A stretch of DNA of 42,749 nucleotides, taken from the IMG/VR virus record IMGVR_UViG_3300043783_000042, positions 1 through 42,749 of that record; one strand, given 5' to 3'. Of this stretch, positions 1-5,943 are shown in pieces. This stretch comes from a virus. The notes below the pieces were generated by a model. It made no database searches. It was not told where the DNA came from and saw nothing but the letters and a program-made list of their open reading frames with translations. The stretch's first letter is position 1; each line of letters starts with the position of its first letter. Made by a program: the position numbers and the translations under genes.

Positions 1-404
1 TCACGGGTCAGCCTGGGCAGGCTCTTGTCGATGCCTAGCGTGTCTGCTACTACATCAGGATCGGCCAACCAAGTCTTCGGAGAACCGGGAGGAGTCGTGT
101 TGACGGATACACCTGACAGGCTCCGGTTCTCGACCGCCTCTCGCCAGCGCCGGTCGCGTATGAACGTCCTGGCCTGCGGGATGTACTCGGGCTTATCCTG
201 CCACTCCCTCGACCGGACCATTTTGCGTAGTCCGTACATGATCTCGCTCACCGTTTGCAGGCAGGGCCGGAGCCTCCACCACTCGCGCAGGGCCGCCTCT
301 CGGTTGTCCTTACGCGGGTAGAGTTGGAAGAACTCCGTGAAGGCCAGAGGCTCGCCGCTCTCCGGCCTCTCGCCCATGTCCTCTAACGTCAGGTCGGTGT
401 CCAA
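1..404 (-). CDS. Replisome-organiser-like replication protein (partial at window edge)
   Basis: The frame is open to the window edge. The visible part contains the signature of the C-terminal region of phage replication-organiser (DnaD/O-like) proteins: an FTEFFQLYPRKD motif near residue 20, a following W-rich helix, and an IPQARTFIRDRRW motif that matches the family pattern of aromatic-YPRK...IP.a.twl..rrW. Family members recruit the host helicase to the phage origin. The start chosen is TTG at 404 because it lies 7 nt behind an AGGAG site; the ATG at residue 9 is the alternative. It follows the winged-helix ORF at 433-657 by about 30 nt in a different frame. If the window ends are joined, the frame continues into the ORF at 42733-42479. 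Confidence 0.75.
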   Translation of the reverse strand, partial: MDTDLTLEDMGERPESGEPLAFTEFFQLYPRKDNREAALREWWRLRPCLQTVSEIMYGLRKMVRSREWQDKPEYIPQARTFIRDRRWREAVENRSLSGVSVNTTPPGSPKTWLADPDVVADTLGIDKSLPRLTR

Positions 405-432
405 CTGCTCGCTCCTATAGTACCACAGGGTC

Positions 433-657
433 CTAGTCGTGCAGGGTGTACGTGAACAGCCCGGTAACCGCCCGGTTATGCACCTTGAGCAAACCAGCCC
501 GCTGCATGAGCGATAACTGCTTAGTCAGGCCGCCAGGTATCGGACAGGCTTGCTCACGCACAATAGCCATGTTGGCACAACCCTGCCCGTCTACCACATG
601 GTTGCGGAGCACCTTCATTATCCGATCCCATACCTCGTTAGGTCTTGTTTGTTGCAA
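433..657 (-). CDS. Small winged-helix-like protein upstream of the replication gene
   Basis: This is a 74-residue protein with a TTG start about 5 nt behind a strong GGGGGAGG site. The pattern of helices (NEVWDRIMKVL, then GGLTKQLSLMQRAGLL, then a beta-wing LFTYTLHD) looks like a winged helix of the kind found at the N-terminus of phage O/DnaD-type replication organisers. Here it is a separate ORF, and the YPRK-type C-terminal domain is in the next ORF. It may bind the origin or act as a regulator. The fold assignment comes from the residue pattern only. Confidence 0.65.
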   Translation of the reverse strand: MQQTRPNEVWDRIMKVLRNHVVDGQGCANMAIVREQACPIPGGLTKQLSLMQRAGLLKVHNRAVTGLFTYTLHD

Positions 658-1147
658 TTAAACCTCCCCCAAAAGCCCCCTGCTCCCACAGATAAGGACA
701 ACGACAACGGCCTACGTCCTTCGGATCGCTCCCTTCCCCTCCCCTCACCATTACCGGTTGAGGGTCCCCCTCCTCCGCCTGCGGGTGTGTGTTGCTGCGC
801 AGGCCAGCCTACAGGGTCAGTCACCGTATAAAGGAGCCGGGTATGGGTTTAGGTATGCGTTTGAGTGTCGGGGGCAGGCGAGACATTAGCTCGTGACACC
901 CCTGGTTCCCACACATCCGGGCTGAGTCCCCACGGCCTGGCCGCGCTTGTAGATGTTTGGAACGTGCGTCTCAGTCGGGTGAACCAGCGGGGAGGGGCAA
1001 AACACAACAAAGCCCCGCGACGGTGGTTCTTGTCTAGGGAACGCACGCTTAGCCGCGAGGCTCTGTCTTTGGACCTTCCGCCCGCCCCGCCATCAGGCGA
1101 GTGGTTGGAAGACGTGAATGCTTGCGCGTAACGTTCCCTAGACAACC
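658..1147. other. Gene-free, structure-rich leader or origin candidate
   Basis: This 490-bp stretch has no ORF with a credible ribosome site or protein character on either strand. It lies between a putative minus-strand promoter (1150-1179) and the winged-helix gene. It holds a serial set of inverted repeats: perfect 14-bp arms at 1030-1043 and 1132-1145; GAACCA at 981-986 with TGGTTC at 1024-1029, enclosing GCGGGG (987-992) and CCCCGC (1013-1018); CTGAG at 922-926 with CTCAG at 970-974, enclosing the palindrome CGGCCTGGCCG (933-943). It could be a structured 5' leader, a small RNA, or the replication origin. Confidence 0.45.
1030..1145. repeat. Perfect 14-bp inverted repeat enclosing 88 bp
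   Basis: TTGTCTAGGGAACG at 1030-1043 is the exact reverse complement of CGTTCCCTAGACAA at 1132-1145. The distal arm starts where the predicted minus-strand transcript begins, so the RNA would close into a long-range 14-bp stem at its 5' end. Confidence 0.8.
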
Positions 1148-1471
1148 CTATGGTAGCACGAACGTTCGAGTGGTGTCAAGCCCGCCTGGCAAATCCCAAT
1201 CTACGGGTCGGGTGACCTCCGGTGGCGCCGGCTTCCACTGGCCCTTGAATGTCCAGTGCCGGTGCGTCTCCGGCCACTCAGGACAGGGCTTCGGCAGGCC
1301 GTGAACCTGGAACCCGTAGACGCTGCACCGAATGCCCTCGCGGTTGATGTACCGGTGGCACTCGGCAGCCCATGCCAGAGTATCGGCGATCGATAGCGAG
1401 GAGCAGGCAACGATCCCTTTCGGAATGTCCTTGACTACCACGATTGGATAGCTGTCCTGGATGTCTAGCAT
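1148..1471 (-). CDS. Hypothetical protein, 107 residues
   Basis: The ATG at 1471 follows an AGGA site by 4-5 nt. The protein starts with a beta-strand-rich stretch (YPIVVVKDI), then a helix rich in Ala, Trp and Cys, and ends with a Trp/Pro-rich tail (EWPETHRHWTFKGQW). I recognise no family. It is in line with the other minus-strand early genes, and its 3' end carries the candidate promoter for the replication genes. Confidence 0.6.
   Translation of the reverse strand: MLDIQDSYPIVVVKDIPKGIVACSSLSIADTLAWAAECHRYINREGIRCSVYGFQVHGLPKPCPEWPETHRHWTFKGQWKPAPPEVTRPVDWDLPGGLDTTRTFVLP
1150..1179 (-). promoter_or_regulatory. Sigma70-like promoter for the replication genes
   Basis: On the minus strand there is a perfect TTGACA (1179-1174), an 18-nt spacer and a weaker -10, TACCAT (1155-1150, 4 of 6). 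The spacer contains the perfect 10-bp palindrome CGAACGTTCG (1159-1168), a possible operator. The expected start near 1143 lies in the distal arm of the 14-bp inverted repeat. It overlaps the 3' end of the gene at 1148-1471. Confidence 0.45.
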
Positions 1472-1526
1472 AGTGTCCTGCTCAATACCCCGCTGCCTTT
1501 AGGCCAGGTATACCCGGCTCTGGCTG

Positions 1527-1862
1527 CTACGACTGCTCCTGCTTCGGCAGCATGTCCTTGTACGAGTGCGCAAGCTCGAACGAGACTGTTGTAGATATGC
1601 ACCATTCGTCAACATCCCGCTTGCAGCTCACGGTGATACCTCCGGTCTCGCTGCTGCACCAGAACGGCTCGGTGTTGTCCTCCGGCACCATTGCTATCGC
1701 GGACTTGATACTGCCCCTCACGCTCTCTTCGACCTTTAGTAAAGTCGGAGGAGTAGGACTGCCCTGCCAAGTCCAGTTCAGACTGCGCAGGATATGTGCC
1801 GCTGGCATTGCCGCTGCCTGTACGAGCAGATCAATCTCGTTATCGGTTAGAACTTCCACCAT
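1527..1862 (-). CDS. Hypothetical protein, 111 residues
   Basis: The frame is open further upstream, but the ATG at 1862 is preferred: it sits 4 nt behind GGAGGTGG and lies after a terminator-like hairpin, and the upstream extension is low-complexity and crosses that hairpin. The protein has an N-terminal acidic helix (LTDNEIDLLVQAAA) and a C-terminal beta-rich part with VSCKRDVDEWC and a repeated pattern of charged strands. No family is recognised. Confidence 0.65.
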   Translation of the reverse strand: MVEVLTDNEIDLLVQAAAMPAAHILRSLNWTWQGSPTPPTLLKVEESVRGSIKSAIAMVPEDNTEPFWCSSETGGITVSCKRDVDEWCISTTVSFELAHSYKDMLPKQEQS

Positions 1863-1880
1863 CCACCTCCAGGGAAAGAA

Positions 1881-1915
1881 TGCCCCCGCCCGCTTGAACG
1901 GGGGCAGAGTTGCCT
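1881..1915 (-). terminator. Terminator-like hairpin with the shared 15-bp element
   Basis: TGCCCCCG (1881-1888) pairs with CGGGGGCA (1899-1906) around a 10-nt loop. On the minus strand it is followed by ATTCTTTCCC. The adjoining 15-mer ggggcagagttgcct (1901-1915) recurs exactly at 4080-4094, again next to a hairpin. It could be an intrinsic terminator or attenuator between the genes at 1993 and 1862, or a processing site. Confidence 0.5.
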
Positions 1916-1992
1916 CAACGGGAGGGCCGGGCATGACTGCGCCGCCGGCCGCCAGCGCGAGACGCGTAGGGAAAGCTACCGAGCGGGCTATT

Positions 1993-2406
1993 TCAGTCGT
2001 TGGCGAAGGGATCTCGCTCCTCCGTTGCCCCGACTGCAACCGGCTCTTTGGCTGTCTCGGTTGCCAGCGGCCGGTTGCGGCTTGCAGGAGCCTTCATGCG
2101 CACCCGGATAGCAAGCGTCTGCTTGCCGGCGAAGTCCACCTCGGTACCGAACAAGGCGATCCGCTTCCCCTCCCAGTCGTCCGTCTCGAAACCGAACAGC
2201 CCCTTGATGGTCTGTGCATTGGTTTTATTGAGCACGAGACCCTTGTCCGTCTCGCGGAAGTAGACGACGGGCTTGTTTTCCTGGTCCGCGCCCTGGCCGA
2301 TGGTCTCAATCTGTACGGTGTCGATGGTGACAATCAAGTCGCCGTCGTCGGGGATGTCCGTGTCGGCCTTGAGGTACTTGCTCGGAAATTGCTGGTTGAT
2401 GTCCAC
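1993..2406 (-). CDS. Conserved phage protein next to the replication/recombination genes
   Basis: The start is taken as GTG at 2406, about 10 nt behind AAAGGA, giving 137 residues starting at VDINQQFPSKYLK. The pattern (KYLKADTDIPDDG, a KPVVYFRETDKGLVLNKTNA segment, then DDWEGKRIALFGTEVDF and AIRVRMK) belongs to a conserved phage protein type that I know only as hypothetical, often found near recombination and single-strand-binding genes. The strand-rich N-terminal two thirds and flexible acidic tail ending DPFAND resemble an OB-fold protein with an acidic tip. A single-stranded-DNA-binding role is an inference. Confidence 0.7.
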   Translation of the reverse strand: MDINQQFPSKYLKADTDIPDDGDLIVTIDTVQIETIGQGADQENKPVVYFRETDKGLVLNKTNAQTIKGLFGFETDDWEGKRIALFGTEVDFAGKQTLAIRVRMKAPASRNRPLATETAKEPVAVGATEERDPFAND

Positions 2407-2453
2407 GGTAGTTCGTTCCTTTCGTGCCCAACAGGGCGCTTGTCGAGTGTGGT

Positions 2454-2648
2454 TCAGCCGTAGATGTCGAACCGAGAGTACAGCTCGTTGGCAGCGATTT
2501 CCCATTCGGGATCAGCTTCGCTCCATGTGTCCACGACCCACTGCAAGTAATCTGTGGGCACGTCCTCTATCGGTTCGTGCTTGTGCTTGCCCCGGCTAAG
2601 GCAAGGTTTGTTATGCCTCGGAAGGTTCAAAACCCGCGTAATGTCCAT
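2454..2648 (-). CDS. DUF3820-like small protein
   Basis: 64 residues; the ATG follows AGGGACCAAG. The central pattern RGKHKHEPIEDVPTDYLQWV matches the short FGK.KG..l..lP..YL.W motif typical of DUF3820-type proteins common in phages. The biochemical role is unknown. It overlaps the SWIM-finger gene upstream by 38 nt. Confidence 0.6.
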   Translation of the reverse strand: MDITRVLNLPRHNKPCLSRGKHKHEPIEDVPTDYLQWVVDTWSEADPEWEIAANELYSRFDIYG

Positions 2649-2964
2649 CTTGGTCCCTACGGGCTTCCCTAGCCCAGATCAGGATTCTCCGCGACGACTG
2701 ATGCCAGCACATACGGCCCAGCTTCCCGGCCTGGCAGTCGCACCCTCGGCCGGTCACCTGGTACCAGTTGCCGCTCGGCGACAGCAGCACAAGCGTCTCG
2801 CCCAACCAGGCCCAGTCCTCCGGCATGTGGTCGGGCTTGTTCGTCACGGCATACCGGGCCAACACGAGAGCTGCTCTGATTTGCGGCGGAAACGGCGCTA
2901 TGAAGGCCTGAAACTCCACGTCACCCAAATGGGGCCATTCGGAAGGTGCAAGTGCCTTGGTCAC
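2611..2964 (-). CDS. SWIM-type zinc-finger protein
   Basis: The real start is the GTG at 2964, which overlaps the stop of the preceding gene as GTGA; upstream in-frame sequence is a shadow of that gene. The protein has 117 residues. Near residue 83-97 it has the pattern CDCQAGKLGRMCWH, a CxC...CxH arrangement diagnostic of SWIM zinc fingers, preceded by a strand NWYQVTGRG typical of the domain. SWIM fingers bind DNA or proteins and occur in recombination-associated proteins. The N-terminal helical part (WPHLGDVEFQAF...) has no recognised domain. Confidence 0.7.
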   Translation of the reverse strand: MTKALAPSEWPHLGDVEFQAFIAPFPPQIRAALVLARYAVTNKPDHMPEDWAWLGETLVLLSPSGNWYQVTGRGCDCQAGKLGRMCWHQSSRRILIWAREARRDQDGHYAGFEPSEA

Positions 2965-3482
2965 AGCCTCAGCCCCTTCACGGCAGCCATAATGCGGGCC
3001 TCGGCATCGGCGGACGCCTTCACGACGCTCTCCAACGAGTGTTTGGCGGCGTTGCTGACGAGCCTCCGATACACGCACCGGCACGCTTCGGGCACGTCGG
3101 TGTAGTACAGGTACTCGCCCTCTCCGGCTCCACGATCTACAACGATGCCGCGCTCGTCTATCCGCCATATCCGCCACGTGAACTTCTTGCCGTCGTGGGT
3201 TTTGTCCGGTATGACGATGGCAGCCGCTTCATTAGCAGCCCGCTGTGCGCGTCTGGCACGCTGCCCTGCGTCGATAACCTCTCGGTTGGCTTCAGAATGG
3301 CTTTGGTCATTTTGTCTCCTGCAGACCGAGCGAAACGCGAGAATGCCCATAGGCTCTCGGTCATGCCAGTGCACCCGGTAGCGGCGTCTGCTGCGCCGCA
3401 CAGCCCACCACTGGGGCTTCTGGTGGTAGAACCTGCCTCCGGGCCGCAGGGCGCGGTGCAGGGGCACTGGCGCAGTCCTCAC
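2961..3482 (-). CDS. Hypothetical protein, possibly two fused or frameshifted ORFs
   Basis: The GTG at 3482 overlaps the previous stop as GTGA. The C-terminal 100 residues (helical, with KKFTWRIWRIDERGIVVDRG and EYLYYTDV strands) look like a compact domain of unknown function. The N-terminal 60 residues are very basic and aromatic (WWAVRRSRRRYRVHWHD). An internal ATG in another frame (near 3310) has a good SD (GCAGGAG) and codes MTKAILKPTE, which would join neatly to the C-terminal domain after a one-base shift. The junction near 3290-3310 may hide an indel. Confidence 0.55.
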   Translation of the reverse strand: MRTAPVPLHRALRPGGRFYHQKPQWWAVRRSRRRYRVHWHDREPMGILAFRSVCRRQNDQSHSEANREVIDAGQRARRAQRAANEAAAIVIPDKTHDGKKFTWRIWRIDERGIVVDRGAGEGEYLYYTDVPEACRCVYRRLVSNAAKHSLESVVKASADAEARIMAAVKGLRL

Positions 3483-3787
3483 AACTCCGTCTCGATGTAC
3501 TGGATGACCGGCTCCCAGCCGGCCTTGCTGTCGTTGAGATTGGATAAGTCCATCTCCCTATTTACCGGCAGACCCGCCAAGTCGTTGACCCCCTTGGGAA
3601 GCTGGACTCTGCTGAAGGAGTTTCGATACCTTGCTACCACGCTTTCCCATTTGACCTCCGGCAGAATGTCGCACAGCACGCCGAGGCAACACATCTGCCG
3701 ACCGATTCGGCGCAACTGGCCGCGCGCCTTTCTGTACTTGCCGCTCCGCAGCGCCTCTAACCACTTAGCCTTGATATTGGCGTCCAT
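3479..3787 (-). CDS. Conserved phage hypothetical with the CCLGVLCD motif
   Basis: The ATG at 3787 follows GGAGGAG by 5 nt and overlaps the previous stop (TGATG). 102 residues. The pattern KAKWLEALRSGKYRKARGQL, then MCCLGVLCDIL, is the signature of a widespread phage family of unknown function. The vicinal cysteines are part of the conserved core. A DLAGLPVNREMDLSNLND segment and a C-terminal YIETEL follow, as usual in the family. Confidence 0.75.
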   Translation of the reverse strand: MDANIKAKWLEALRSGKYRKARGQLRRIGRQMCCLGVLCDILPEVKWESVVARYRNSFSRVQLPKGVNDLAGLPVNREMDLSNLNDSKAGWEPVIQYIETEL

Positions 3788-3978
3788 CAGCTCTCCTCCG
3801 GGTAGTCGTCGTCCAGCGGCAGTGGTGGTTCGTACGGAATACGGCCACCTCCCTGGCAGCGTGGGCATGGCTCAGGATAGCCGCAATAGCCTAGGCACTC
3901 GGGGCACGTCATTGTGCGAGGCTCGCGATCTGGCTGGTAGCCGCCACTGTCGGCCGCATTCGGCGTCTCTGCGATCAT
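3787..3978 (-). CDS. Small zinc-ribbon protein
   Basis: 63 residues with two knuckles, CPECLGYCGYPEPCPRCQGGG, similar to the CxxCxG repeats of DnaJ-type zinc domains and probably binding one zinc. The acidic tail LDDDYPEES is encoded by one copy of a 26-bp direct repeat; the second copy lies just upstream of this gene (4009-4034). Overlaps the next gene by 1 nt (TGATG). Confidence 0.6.
   Translation of the reverse strand: MIAETPNAADSGGYQPDREPRTMTCPECLGYCGYPEPCPRCQGGGRIPYEPPLPLDDDYPEES
3792..3817. repeat. 26-bp direct repeat, copy 1
   Basis: The sequence starting TCTCCTCCGGGTAG and ending GTCGTCCAGC is identical at 4009-4034. This copy encodes the DDDYPEE tail of the zinc-ribbon protein and supplies the SD site of the next gene. 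Confidence 0.8.
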
Positions 3979-4008
3979 CCTGAGATCGTCTCCTCACGCC
4001 CGCACCTG

Positions 4009-4034
4009 TCTCCTCCGGGTAGTCGTCGTCCAGC
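4009..4034. repeat. 26-bp direct repeat, copy 2 (non-coding remnant)
   Basis: Identical to 3792-3817 but lying in the 114-bp gap between two genes. It is probably the remnant of a tandem gene duplication whose body was lost. Confidence 0.75.
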
Positions 4035-4070
4035 TTTGCCCAGGACAAGTGTTGGCCTTAAACGCAGTAA

Positions 4071-4094
4071 GCCCCGACAGGGGCAGAGTTGCCT
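4071..4094 (-). terminator. Hairpin plus the shared 15-bp element
   Basis: GCCCC (4071-4075) and GGGGC (4080-4084) form a short stem with a 4-nt loop. On the minus strand it is followed by TTACTGCGTTT. The 15-mer at 4080-4094 repeats that at 1901-1915 and here includes the stop codon of the gene at 4093-4545. Terminator, attenuator or mRNA-processing hairpin. Confidence 0.4.
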
Positions 4095-4545
4095 ACACGA
4101 TCTCGGCTATGATCTCGCGCGCGAGTGCGCCGATCTTGTCCTCCTGTATCTGCACGTCGCCGTACAGCGCCACTACCCACAGTCGCTTGCCCTTCCACTT
4201 TGGCGGGTTGAACGTGGCGTGTAATGCATGCTGTGTGCAGATTTGGAGAGGTCCGGGTATCTCCTCAACCAATCCGGCAGCCGCCGTGGTGCCATGGCCA
4301 CCATTGGCAGGAGTGCCCTTATCCGTCGAGCGCCACAATGCGACCACGGCTCCGGCGGCGCGGGCGGCGTCGGACTGTGGCAAGTCCGCAACGGCTGCCC
4401 AGTACGAGCTGCTGTTGATAGGATCACCGTAACCGGAACCGGAACCGTCACCGTCACCGTAACCGGAACCGGAACCGGAACCGTCACCGTAACCGGAACC
4501 GGAACCGTCCTGCTGCAGCGCAGCGTCAAACGCTAGCCGCTCCAC
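4093..4545 (-). CDS. Conserved phage protein with Gly-Ser-Tyr-Asp repeats
   Basis: GTG start at 4545, overlapping the upstream gene by 13 nt. 150 residues. An N-terminal MERLAFDAAL segment is followed by about 30 residues of GSGSGYGDGSG-type repeats coded by a 6-bp tandem repeat. A conserved domain follows, with YWAAVADL, VVALWRSTDKGTPANGG, EEIPGPLQICTQHALHAT, KGKRLWVVALYGDV and KIGALAREII. I know this domain from many phages as a hypothetical whose GSGYG linker varies in length. Function unknown. Confidence 0.75.
   Translation of the reverse strand: MERLAFDAALQQDGSGSGYGDGSGSGSGYGDGDGSGSGYGDPINSSSYWAAVADLPQSDAARAAGAVVALWRSTDKGTPANGGHGTTAAAGLVEEIPGPLQICTQHALHATFNPPKWKGKRLWVVALYGDVQIQEDKIGALAREIIAEIV
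4424..4510. repeat. Tandem 6-bp coding repeat
   Basis: Units CCGGAA, CCGTCA and CCGTAA are mixed over about 85 bp and encode Gly-Ser, Gly-Asp and Gly-Tyr dipeptides of the overlapping gene. The array keeps frame, so slippage would change the linker length without breaking the protein. Confidence 0.85.
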
Positions 4546-4868
4546 GGGGCACCCTCAAACTCCTCCGCGGCGCTGTCGCTGCACTCGATGATCGCCGTGA
4601 CGTTGCGCACTACGATAGCCGGCGCTGCAGGTCCGATCCTGCAGCCCTTCGTCGGCCCGTTGGCCGCCAATCCTACCACCGATCGGCAGTCAGCGGACCA
4701 ATACACGACCATGCGGGCATTCTCCAACCGGATATGTTCGGCGTCCAGCGAGGAATACCCGTAGCCGAAAAACACCCCTCTGTCGGTGGTTACAACTAGC
4801 GGCTTCTGATCGTCCAATTCATGTCTCCTTGGGAGGCTCATCACTGTCGGTCCCGGTATCGTACTCAT
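4533..4868 (-). CDS. DUF6948-like protein
   Basis: 111 residues, start ATG overlapping the upstream stop (ATGA). The order KPLVVTTDRGVFFGYGY, IRLENARMVVYWS, VVGLAANGPTKGCRIGPAAP and a final VTAIIECSD matches the small phage DUF6948 pattern (GVFFGy...lknaRn..YW...GlAa.GP...rIgpa). Function unknown; common among accessory early phage genes. Confidence 0.7.
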   Translation of the reverse strand: MSTIPGPTVMSLPRRHELDDQKPLVVTTDRGVFFGYGYSSLDAEHIRLENARMVVYWSADCRSVVGLAANGPTKGCRIGPAAPAIVVRNVTAIIECSDSAAEEFEGAPWSG

Positions 4869-5164
4869 TTCACCACTCCCAGCCAGATTAGCCCGACGTA
4901 GACCAGTGTAGCGAACAGGCCAGCACCGAGGCTGACGGCCATCCAGAAGATCGCTCCGGCGCCTTCGCTATGGCCGCACGATAGCCGCATGTGCTCGGCT
5001 CGCACCTCGATCTCGCCTTCATCCAGGTCGGGCGGGAATAGCGCATCGTGGTTGTTCCAGACGCCGGGACCGACACGCCTGAACCCGTAACGGTCTAGTA
5101 TGTCCCGTATCGCCTGTGGCGGTTCGGTGGTAGAGTGGGCCGGATCGGACCACGGGTCGCTCAT
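4865..5164 (-). CDS. Small C-terminally membrane-anchored protein
   Basis: ATG at 5164 chosen because GGAGG sits 7 nt upstream and the codon overlaps the preceding stop (ATGA). 99 residues: a soluble N-terminal part (IRDILDRYGFRRVGPGVW) and a C-terminal hydrophobic segment of about 25 residues (GAIFWMAVSLGAGLFATLVY...). It is predicted to sit in the inner membrane with most of the protein in the cytoplasm. No family is recognised. Confidence 0.65.
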   Translation of the reverse strand: MSDPWSDPAHSTTEPPQAIRDILDRYGFRRVGPGVWNNHDALFPPDLDEGEIEVRAEHMRLSCGHSEGAGAIFWMAVSLGAGLFATLVYVGLIWLGVVK

Positions 5165-5454
5165 TTTGCAGCCTCCAGTGCGGCGCGGGCGTCTTCCTCG
5201 TCCTGAGCTGCCCATGATGGCAACGGAAGTCCAGCAAGCGCAGCGTTTGTGTAGTCGGTCATCCTACGCAGGTGTTCGATCAGCGCCTCGTGGTTGTTGC
5301 ACGCCTTGACGATGAAGGCGGCGTTGGCCTCGTCTTGGGCTTCGGAGGTAGTGCAGCCGCAACAGTCCACGATGTAGTAACCGTCCGGATCGTTGACATC
5401 GCTAGGCGTTTCTACATCGACGCTCCATGGTAGCTTCGAGTGTTCAGTGTCCAT
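5161..5454 (-). CDS. Conserved small phage protein (AN-rich helix family)
   Basis: 97 residues from the ATG at 5454, behind GGAGG. It starts HSKLPWSVDVE, then has a DGYYIVDCCGCTT strand, then EANAAFIVKACNNHEALIEHLRRM. The LPW...ANA.fIv.AcN.h..L pattern is seen in many phage hypotheticals near replication genes; the role is unknown. Overlaps the upstream gene by 11 nt. Confidence 0.7.
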   Translation of the reverse strand: MDTEHSKLPWSVDVETPSDVNDPDGYYIVDCCGCTTSEAQDEANAAFIVKACNNHEALIEHLRRMTDYTNAALAGLPLPSWAAQDEEDARAALEAAK

Positions 5455-5689
5455 AATGGGCCTCCATGTCCCGCTCCCAGCGGGCGTAGTCGTCCTGCGC
5501 CATCCGGTACAGCTCGGCGGCATCCTCCACCGACAGCGGGTGCCGGTGGTTGGGCGTGCAGGCGATCAGCATGACCTGGGCCTCGTCGTCGGCAGATAGA
5601 CCCTGGCGCCGGAACCAGGCAGCTTGAGCCTGTTCCCGTGCCTCCTGGCCGGCCTGGTACGGATCCTCAAGCAAGGTGTCGTAGTCCAT
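5444..5689 (-). CDS. Hypothetical helical protein, 81 residues
   Basis: ATG at 5689 overlaps the previous stop as TAATG, with GAGGA just upstream. Mostly helical and charged (PYQAGQEAREQAQAAWFRRQGL, then SVEDAAELYRMAQDDYARWERDMEAHYGH). No family recognised. Second gene of the minus-strand early operon. Confidence 0.65.
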   Translation of the reverse strand: MDYDTLLEDPYQAGQEAREQAQAAWFRRQGLSADDEAQVMLIACTPNHRHPLSVEDAAELYRMAQDDYARWERDMEAHYGH

Positions 5690-5904
5690 TATTCCTCGTC
5701 CTCTCTGCAGGTAGTGGTGGGCCGAAGCAGTTCGATCTCGCTCCGGTGGATACGTATCAGCCGGCCGCTTATGCGTGTAGCCCGTATCTCGCTCCGGTCG
5801 ATCATGCGATCCAACGTCGGGATGGAGATTTGCAACTTCTCGGCTGCCTGTTCACGGGTCAGCCATTCGTGGGTCGACGCTTCCATGCCCGAATGATAAC
5901 ACAT
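5689..5904 (-). CDS. Excisionase/MerR-type helix-turn-helix protein
   Basis: 71 residues from the ATG at 5904 (GGAG upstream), or 65 from the ATG at 5886, which lies at the predicted transcription start. Core: EWLTREQAAEKLQISIPTLDRMIDRSEI, then a wing strand RLIRIHRSEIELL. This is the HTH_17/excisionase-family pattern: DNA-binding helix-turn-helix plus a short basic beta-hairpin. As first gene of the minus-strand early operon, facing the plus-strand early operon, it is well placed to regulate the two divergent promoters. No integrase is present, so a true excisionase role is unlikely. Confidence 0.8.
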   Translation of the reverse strand: MCYHSGMEASTHEWLTREQAAEKLQISIPTLDRMIDRSEIRATRISGRLIRIHRSEIELLRPTTTCREDEE

Positions 5905-5922
5905 GACTACTCCTGATGTCAA
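5893..5922 (-). promoter_or_regulatory. Early minus-strand promoter with possible leaderless start
   Basis: On the minus strand: TTGACA (5922-5917), an 18-nt spacer, and TATCAT (5898-5893, 5 of 6). The expected start, 7 nt beyond, is base 5886, the A of an in-frame ATG of the helix-turn-helix gene, so the mRNA would be leaderless. The -35 boxes of this and the plus-strand promoter are only 21 bp apart. Confidence 0.6.
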
Positions 5923-5943
5923 GACCTTTTTTCTGCGGATTGG

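Noticed and set aside
849-1145. ORFs on both strands (minus 849-1145, plus 865-1131)
   Set aside because: No SD sites, composition typical of GC-rich chance frames, and they run across the inverted repeats of the structured block.
4424-4510. Tandem repeats as iterons or a CRISPR array
   Set aside because: They are 6-bp in-frame coding units of a Gly-Ser-Tyr linker, without spacers.
5689-5904. Excisionase implying a lysogenic phage
   Set aside because: The domain is common in regulators and there is no integrase, repressor module or attachment site that I can support.
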